NCBI GenBank assembly: GCA_019695235.1
Contig: JAIBAI010000006.1
Coordinates: 1-64,000, forward strand
From: Bacteroidia bacterium
Lineage (GTDB): Bacteria; Bacteroidota; Bacteroidia; M30B66
Direction: 5' to 3'
DNA: 64,000 bases
The notes beneath the pieces were generated by a model. That model searched no databases, had not been told where the DNA came from, and saw only the letters and a program-made list of their open reading frames with translations. Both the position numbers and the translations under genes were made by a program. Below are positions 59,090-64,000 of the stretch, in pieces (the first letter of the stretch is position 1; each line of letters begins with the position of its first letter).

Positions 59090-61506
59090 TGACCGATAAG
59101 AAAATCAGTAATCTGAATGACGAATTTGACCCGCGGCTCTTTTTAAGAGTGGTGAGGAGAAATAGCGCATGGATCATTTTGTTCTTTATCATCGCCTTTC
59201 TGATGGGCTTTTTGTACCTGCGTTATACCTATCCGAAATACAAAGCCTACACCATCATACAAATTGCGCAGATTGAAAAAAATAACCGGATTATTCCGCA
59301 AAATGATTTTGGGCGCAGCGACCTCGCAGGAAAGATTGAATTACTCCGTTCACCGAATTTCCTATATAGGGTGTTTAGCAGACTTCCTTTGGAAGTGAGT
59401 TATTTCCAAATTGGCAACGTTTTAAACTATGAGATGTATCGTACCAGTCCGTTTGAGATTGAGTACCGAAGCCCTATCAATGAGATTTATAATATACCGG
59501 TTTACGTAGCTTTTTCTGATGAAAATAATGTTACCCTGACGGTAACTATCAATAATAAGGAAACGGTGTACAAGCTCAAAACAAATAAATGGGAACGTAC
59601 ACCTGTAATGGACTCCCTTAGGTTTAACGTGCGGAATTATTCAAAAATCCGTGAAGACATGCAGGGGGCAAATAAGACACCTTATTTCTTCCAGATTGAG
59701 CGAAAAGAGAACTTGGTCAGGGCTTATTCACCCTTTCTGGATGTTGTTCCGGAAAATGATGCTGCAAAAACAATAAAGCTTTCGTTTGTTGAGCGAAACG
59801 CAGCTAAAACAGCTGATATATGCAATAGCCTTGCTGAAGAATTCCGGGTGTATGACATAGAGAAACAAGCTGAAAGTGCTGTGAAAACAATTGAGTTTGT
59901 TGATGAACAGCTAAAGATAATGTACGACCGGCTTTATGACAGCCAGCTTGAGCTTCAAACCTTTAAAACAAAAAATAAGCTTAGCGAAGACATTCCCTTA
60001 CCTGATTTTGGTACAAGAATAAATGACTTGGAAGGCCAGCGTAATAAAATTGAAGTAGAAGAAGCTTCATTGCAAACACTTGAATCGGCTGTTAGAGATG
60101 ACAGGAATATAGATATTTATACCCTGGTTTCTTTGCTTTCTGGCACACAGTACGCAGAAAGTTCTTTGAGAGAATTACTTGGACGCCTTCGTACTTTAAT
60201 GACACAGCGGGAAAGCATTTTATATTCAAAAACTCAAAGCTCTGCTGAGGTTGCTCAGATTGATTTTCAGGTAAATATTCAACGAAAATTGATTGTCGAA
60301 ACGATTCTGGCAATCAAACGAAATAATGCAAATAAAAAAGCAGAACTAGAACAACGTATAAAAAATTATGAGGAAGAAATAAGGGCAAACGCACTGAGTT
60401 ACGACCGTTTGGAGTTCTTGCGACTTCAAAAGATGAACGATATCAGTGAGCTATACTATAATAAACTGGTTCTGGTGAAATCAGAATTAACTATTAGCAA
60501 TGCAGGGTTAACCTCCGAAAGTACAATTCTTGAAGCAGCACAAACCCCCAAAGTACCATTTGAACCAAGCCGCAGAGTAGTTGCACTTAGCTCTTTTTTA
60601 GGTTGGCTGCTTGCAAGCCTTGCCCTGGTAACAATAAGATACCTTTTCCACAATGAAATAACTTCCCTCACCGAGATAATGAAGTACCTGGATGTTCCCA
60701 TGTTGGGCATCGTCCCTAATTACAAGGATGTAATTCCGATTTCTCAGTTGCTGGTTGATAAAAAGCCCAAGTCAATTATTTCAGAATCACTGCGTTCAAT
60801 CAGATCAAATTTGGAGTTCCTTTCAAATACAGAAGGACCAAAAGTACTTGCCATCACCTCAACGATTTCCGGAGAAGGAAAAACATTTGTAGCACTGAAT
60901 CTGGCAGGTATTATAGCCTTTTCAGAGAAGAAGGTTATCATACTTGACCTTGACATGCGGAAACCTAAAATTCACGTTGGTTTTGGTGTGCCTAACGACA
61001 AAGGAATGAGTACGATTCTTATTAATAGAAACACTATTGATGAGTGTATTTTTAGCTCAAGCCTTGATAACCTTGACTTTATTACAGCAGGCCCGGTTCC
61101 ACCCAATCCATCAGAATTGATTATCAGTTCAAATATGTTAAAGGTGATTGACCAACTGAAAGAACGTTATGATATGATTGTTATTGATAACCCTCCTGTG
61201 GGGCTTGTTACCGACGGTATTCGTATTTTTAAAATGGCTGATTATCCAATTTATGTATTCAGGGAGAATTTCTCCAAGAGAAATTTTGTTCAGAATGTGC
61301 GGAAGGTGATGCGTGACCACCACGTGAAAAACCTCTCAGTTATCCTTAACTCAGTTGATATAAAGCGTTCCGGATACGGCTATAGCGGGGTTTATGACTA
61401 TGATTATGGCTACGGTTATGGTTATGGTTTTGGCTATTATGATGAAGATATCCGACGAGAAAAATTCAGTCTTAAGGAGTTTTTTACAAAACTCATAAGT
61501 AAGTAA
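59089..61506 (+). CDS. Wzc-like polysaccharide co-polymerase / BY-type tyrosine kinase
   Basis: An 805-residue inner-membrane protein. An N-terminal Wzz domain with transmembrane helix (about residues 24-44) is followed by a periplasmic coiled-coil region (to about 470), a second helix (about 500-520) and a C-terminal bacterial tyrosine kinase domain. The kinase has Walker A S-G-E-G-K-T (Lys598), Walker A' I-L-D-L-D-M-R-K-P-K and Walker B M-I-V-I-D-N-P-P. The tail is a tyrosine cluster with alternating Y and G (about residues 760-785), the usual autophosphorylation site. It controls chain length and export with the Wza-like protein. It ends one base before rfbC. Confidence 0.93.
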   Translation: MTDKKISNLNDEFDPRLFLRVVRRNSAWIILFFIIAFLMGFLYLRYTYPKYKAYTIIQIAQIEKNNRIIPQNDFGRSDLAGKIELLRSPNFLYRVFSRLPLEVSYFQIGNVLNYEMYRTSPFEIEYRSPINEIYNIPVYVAFSDENNVTLTVTINNKETVYKLKTNKWERTPVMDSLRFNVRNYSKIREDMQGANKTPYFFQIERKENLVRAYSPFLDVVPENDAAKTIKLSFVERNAAKTADICNSLAEEFRVYDIEKQAESAVKTIEFVDEQLKIMYDRLYDSQLELQTFKTKNKLSEDIPLPDFGTRINDLEGQRNKIEVEEASLQTLESAVRDDRNIDIYTLVSLLSGTQYAESSLRELLGRLRTLMTQRESILYSKTQSSAEVAQIDFQVNIQRKLIVETILAIKRNNANKKAELEQRIKNYEEEIRANALSYDRLEFLRLQKMNDISELYYNKLVLVKSELTISNAGLTSESTILEAAQTPKVPFEPSRRVVALSSFLGWLLASLALVTIRYLFHNEITSLTEIMKYLDVPMLGIVPNYKDVIPISQLLVDKKPKSIISESLRSIRSNLEFLSNTEGPKVLAITSTISGEGKTFVALNLAGIIAFSEKKVIILDLDMRKPKIHVGFGVPNDKGMSTILINRNTIDECIFSSSLDNLDFITAGPVPPNPSELIISSNMLKVIDQLKERYDMIVIDNPPVGLVTDGIRIFKMADYPIYVFRENFSKRNFVQNVRKVMRDHHVKNLSVILNSVDIKRSGYGYSGVYDYDYGYGYGYGFGYYDEDIRREKFSLKEFFTKLISK

Positions 61507-61507
61507 T

Positions 61508-62056
61508 ATGCAGGTTACGCGCTTCCATATTGAAGGTCCGGTGTTGCTTGAACCACAAGTTTTTCATGATTCCCGTGGATATTTTTTTGAATCGTACAGC
61601 AAAGAAAGATTCGAATCCATAGGGATTCATGATGATTTTGTTCAAAGCAACCAAAGTCTCTCCCAGAAAGATGTTTTACGAGGGCTCCATTTTCAGGCAG
61701 CCCCTTTTGCACAATCTAAACTAGTACGTGTTATTAAAGGAGCAGTGCTTGATGTTATTGTGGATATTCGAACTGGCTCGCCAACTTATGGGCAGTATCT
61801 ATCAGCTGTTTTGTCAGAAGAAAATAAACAAATGTTTTATATCCCGGTAGGCTTTGCTCACGGGTTTCTAACACTTGAAAACCAAACCATCTTCACATAC
61901 AAATGCGGAAACTATTACAACAAGGCATCTGAAGCCGGAATCATGTGGAATGATCCGGAAATTGGAATTGATTGGGGGATAAAAAAACCGCTTGTATCAG
62001 AAAAAGATCAAGTAAACGAACGTTTCCTTAATTTTAAATCGCCGTTTCATTTCTGA
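61508..62056 (+). CDS. rfbC: dTDP-4-dehydrorhamnose 3,5-epimerase
   Basis: A 182-residue RmlC-type cupin epimerase acting on dTDP-4-keto-6-deoxyglucose in dTDP-L-rhamnose synthesis. Motifs: F-H-D-S-R-G-Y-F-F-E-S-Y near residues 19-30, the catalytic His61 in R-G-L-H-F-Q, V-D-I-R-x-G-S-P-T-Y-G and P-V-G-F-A-H-G-F. The rfbA, rfbB and rfbD genes are not in the window, so either they lie elsewhere or the enzyme belongs to another deoxysugar route. It starts one base after the tyrosine kinase stop. Confidence 0.93.
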   Translation: MQVTRFHIEGPVLLEPQVFHDSRGYFFESYSKERFESIGIHDDFVQSNQSLSQKDVLRGLHFQAAPFAQSKLVRVIKGAVLDVIVDIRTGSPTYGQYLSAVLSEENKQMFYIPVGFAHGFLTLENQTIFTYKCGNYYNKASEAGIMWNDPEIGIDWGIKKPLVSEKDQVNERFLNFKSPFHF

Positions 62057-62066
62057 CACTGAGAAA

Positions 62067-63167
62067 ATGATATCACTTGAAAACTTTTCACTACCTGTCA
62101 TATTATTGGCCTTTGCCGCAGGAATGCTATTCCTTTCAATTGGTATAAATGGTTTATTGTTGAAGTTTTCTGTTAACCTGGGTGCGAAAAACGAACAAAG
62201 TCAGGTACGTTGGGCATCAACAACAAAGCCGGCATTTGGCGGGGTGTCATTTTATATCATCTTTCTCATCTCGGTGGTGTTTTTTACTATCTTCTTTGGA
62301 AACGATGAATTATTGCTCAATGCTAAATTTCTAGGGCTCTTTATTGCATCCTCGCTTGGATTCCTCATGGGCCTCGCAGATGATGCATACAATACCAAAC
62401 CCTTACTTAAGTTCTCCGTTCAGTTGCTGTGTGCATTGATTTTTATTTTCTCCGGAAATATGATTCAGGCATTCCCCTGGGAATGGATGAACATTGCTGT
62501 AACCATTCTTTGGGTAACCGGAATGATGAATTCGGTTAACATGCTTGATAATATGGATGGCATTACTGCTAGTTTTTCTATGGTTGCATGTGTAGCTGTA
62601 ATTATGATGCTTGTAATAACAGAGCAATTCTCAAGCCTAAGTCTGGTAGTGCTGGTAGGGGTGCTATCTGGCATTGGAGGTTTTCTCTACTATAATTGGA
62701 ATCCGTCACGCATGTATATGGGCGATAGTGGTAGCCAGTTCCTTGGTGCTTTCCTTGCTGGTGTTGCAATACAATTCATGTGGAACGGCACAGATTATTA
62801 CGGCCAAATTATCCAGGCTAAACAAATCCTGATTCCGGCACTTATTTTCATCGTGCCCATAAGCGACACAACTACTGTTTTTATAAATCGTTTGCGCAAA
62901 GGGCAATCACCTTTTGTCGGTGGAAGGGACCATACTACACATCATTTGCATTATATGGGCTTGTCAGACAGACATGTGGCTATTGTTATGGTGGCAATTT
63001 CATTGAGTACTATGGCAGTGTGTGTGTTTGTAATCAACAATATCAGGGTCTGGGGTAACCAGCATACCTTTTTATTCTCAGCTTTGGCGCTTGCTATTCT
63101 GCTTGCGCTCTATTCTACTACCCGTTTCGGAAAACCAAAACCAAAAGCGCCCACTAAAAATAGCTAA
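62067..63167 (+). CDS. WecA/MraY-like glycosyl-1-phosphate transferase
   Basis: A 366-residue polytopic protein of the polyprenyl-phosphate sugar-1-phosphate transferase family. Metal and lipid-site motifs are present: G-L-A-D-D-A-Y-N, N-x-x-N-M-L-D-N-M-D-G-I-T-A, Y-M-G-D-S-G-S-Q-F-L-G and the H-T-T-H-H-L-H-Y loop. The last matches WecA-type enzymes that use UDP-GlcNAc-like donors. It probably starts assembly of the polysaccharide whose export genes lie upstream. About ten hydrophobic segments are visible. It is the last gene of the cluster on this strand. Confidence 0.9.
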   Translation: MISLENFSLPVILLAFAAGMLFLSIGINGLLLKFSVNLGAKNEQSQVRWASTTKPAFGGVSFYIIFLISVVFFTIFFGNDELLLNAKFLGLFIASSLGFLMGLADDAYNTKPLLKFSVQLLCALIFIFSGNMIQAFPWEWMNIAVTILWVTGMMNSVNMLDNMDGITASFSMVACVAVIMMLVITEQFSSLSLVVLVGVLSGIGGFLYYNWNPSRMYMGDSGSQFLGAFLAGVAIQFMWNGTDYYGQIIQAKQILIPALIFIVPISDTTTVFINRLRKGQSPFVGGRDHTTHHLHYMGLSDRHVAIVMVAISLSTMAVCVFVINNIRVWGNQHTFLFSALALAILLALYSTTRFGKPKPKAPTKNS

Positions 63168-63245
63168 AACGCATTTTCTGCTGAGTACTTAAAACAAATA
63201 ACTCAATCTGAAAAAATCATTTAGCTTTTACTACTTAGCAGGCTG

Positions 63246-63986
63246 TTAATCAATTGGTTTGCTGTTCTTGGCGAAATGACTTTCCGGATATATTTCTCTT
63301 ACCAGTTTCTCAAACTCAGCACTGTATTCACCCCTTTGAACCGACTGTAATACGATGCTACTTTGGTGTATCAATGGTAGCGCTGTTCGGCCCATCCAAT
63401 ACAAAACACGCACGTTTGGCCTGCCAGGGCTGCCAGCAACCAATGTTTTACTGTGCGGATAAAAACCAGCTTGTGAAGCAGCAGCTACCCAAATCGCTTC
63501 CTCCTGAACTGGTATGATAAATGACAGTTTCCCATGTTCATTGAGCAAGCGCTGGCATGCTTGGAACCATTCTCCGGCATGCTGATTGCCCATGTGCCTA
63601 GCCTGGTTCCGTGTTGGCTGAGGTGAGGATAATTGCCGTGTGAAAAATGGAGGATTAAATATACACAGGTCAAAATCAGCACCCTCAACCTGCTGAATCA
63701 GCTTTTGGTGGCACTCTAACCGACGCTGCCATGGTGAAGATGCGAAGTTTTCACTTGCCTGTGTAGCCGCATCCTTATCAGATTCAAACGCAGTAATAGC
63801 AGCATCGCTTCTTTGGGCCATGATTAATGCCAGAATACCTGTTCCTGTGCCAAGGTCTGCAATTTTGCGCTCATGACCTTCAAGTGGTGTCCATGACGCC
63901 AGCAATACACTGTCGGTACCAACTTTCATTGCACATTTATCTTGATGAATCGTAAAATGTCTGAACCTGAACCATTCGTTTGGCAT
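63246..63986 (-). CDS. trmN6: tRNA1(Val) (adenine-37-N6)-methyltransferase
   Basis: A 246-residue methyltransferase of the TrmN6/YfiC type. The N-terminal F-R-F-R-H-F-T-I-H-Q-D-K-C-A-M-K-V-G-T-D-S-V-L-L is the family signature. SAM motif I is D-L-G-T-G-T-G-I-L-A-L. The catalytic N-P-P-F motif for N6-adenine transfer is near residue 115. It modifies A37 of tRNA1(Val) in E. coli. It lies convergent to the polysaccharide cluster, and its start is 14 bases from the window edge. Confidence 0.92.
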   Translation of the reverse strand: MPNEWFRFRHFTIHQDKCAMKVGTDSVLLASWTPLEGHERKIADLGTGTGILALIMAQRSDAAITAFESDKDAATQASENFASSPWQRRLECHQKLIQQVEGADFDLCIFNPPFFTRQLSSPQPTRNQARHMGNQHAGEWFQACQRLLNEHGKLSFIIPVQEEAIWVAAASQAGFYPHSKTLVAGSPGRPNVRVLYWMGRTALPLIHQSSIVLQSVQRGEYSAEFEKLVREIYPESHFAKNSKPID

Positions 63987-64000
63987 TTCTCAATTCTTAC

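Noticed and set aside
63178-63241. Inverted repeat between the WecA-like gene and trmN6 as a terminator
   Set aside because: The arms of 10 bases (63178-63187 and 63232-63241) have one mismatch, a loop of about 44 bases and no adjacent T run.

Overview
The window looks like a chromosomal segment of a member of the Bacteroidota. Three things support this. It has two proteins with type A type-IX-secretion (T9SS) C-termini, a GldI-like gliding-associated isomerase, and Bacteroidota-style division and MCE/amidase/LptD genes. Start codons usually lack a Shine-Dalgarno motif. Many genes have the Bacteroidota promoter element TAnnTTTG just upstream. Base composition and codon use look uniform by eye. 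I see no insertion sequence, prophage, CRISPR array, tRNA or rRNA.

Layout. 1-7.3 kb: the edge of a basic, disordered protein (partial), yraN, a TonB-C-like secreted protein, an amidase-MCE (mlaD-like) pair transcribed divergently from lptD, and gatC with an overlapping alpha/beta hydrolase. 7.3-22.9 kb: an almost gapless division and cell-wall (dcw) operon, mraZ-rsmH-ftsL-ftsI-murE-mraY-murD-ftsW-murG-murC-ftsQ-ftsA-ftsZ. It is preceded by paired MraZ-type boxes and closed by a strong hairpin terminator. murF, murB and a normal ddl are absent from it. 23-32.3 kb: yqeY, guaB, a coupled hypothetical protein, a giant tandem D-Ala-D-Ala ligase fusion, a PASTA protein, a T9SS cargo protein and an RluD-type pseudouridine synthase. 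32.3-33.1 kb: a two-gene unit made of a tiny signal-peptide protein with a PID-type C-terminal sorting signal and an exosortase-family enzyme. 33.2-39.4 kb: fatty-acid/sterol hydroxylase, glpD, an outer-membrane barrel, aroB-aroA and a membrane-anchored conserved protein. 39.4-42.5 kb: a 1011-residue PKD-repeat T9SS protein containing an 11-base homopolymer. 42.7-49.4 kb: methyltransferase, LolD-like ATPase, cobalamin adenosyltransferase, DUF2795 protein, nrnA, then four consecutive FKBP-type prolyl isomerase genes headed by a gldI-like gene. 49.4-53.6 kb: an HPt protein, a LOG-family protein and uvrA. 53.7-55.1 kb: dihydrolipoyl dehydrogenase. 55.1-63.2 kb: a surface-polysaccharide cluster (asnB, GT4, Wza-like, Wzc-like tyrosine kinase, rfbC, WecA-like). 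It is followed by trmN6 on the other strand.

Cell-envelope biogenesis dominates: lipid II synthesis and septation (dcw, Ddl fusion, PASTA protein), outer-membrane assembly (LptD, MCE, amidase), surface protein sorting (T9SS cargo, exosortase pair, periplasmic FKBPs) and polysaccharide export. The most unusual items are the Ddl-Ddl fusion, whose second half carries a Lys-Phe in place of the Lys-Tyr of the omega loop, and the minimal exosortase/PID-CTERM pair whose substrate has almost no cargo.

Functional calls rest on motifs read by eye and family knowledge. No database search was run.
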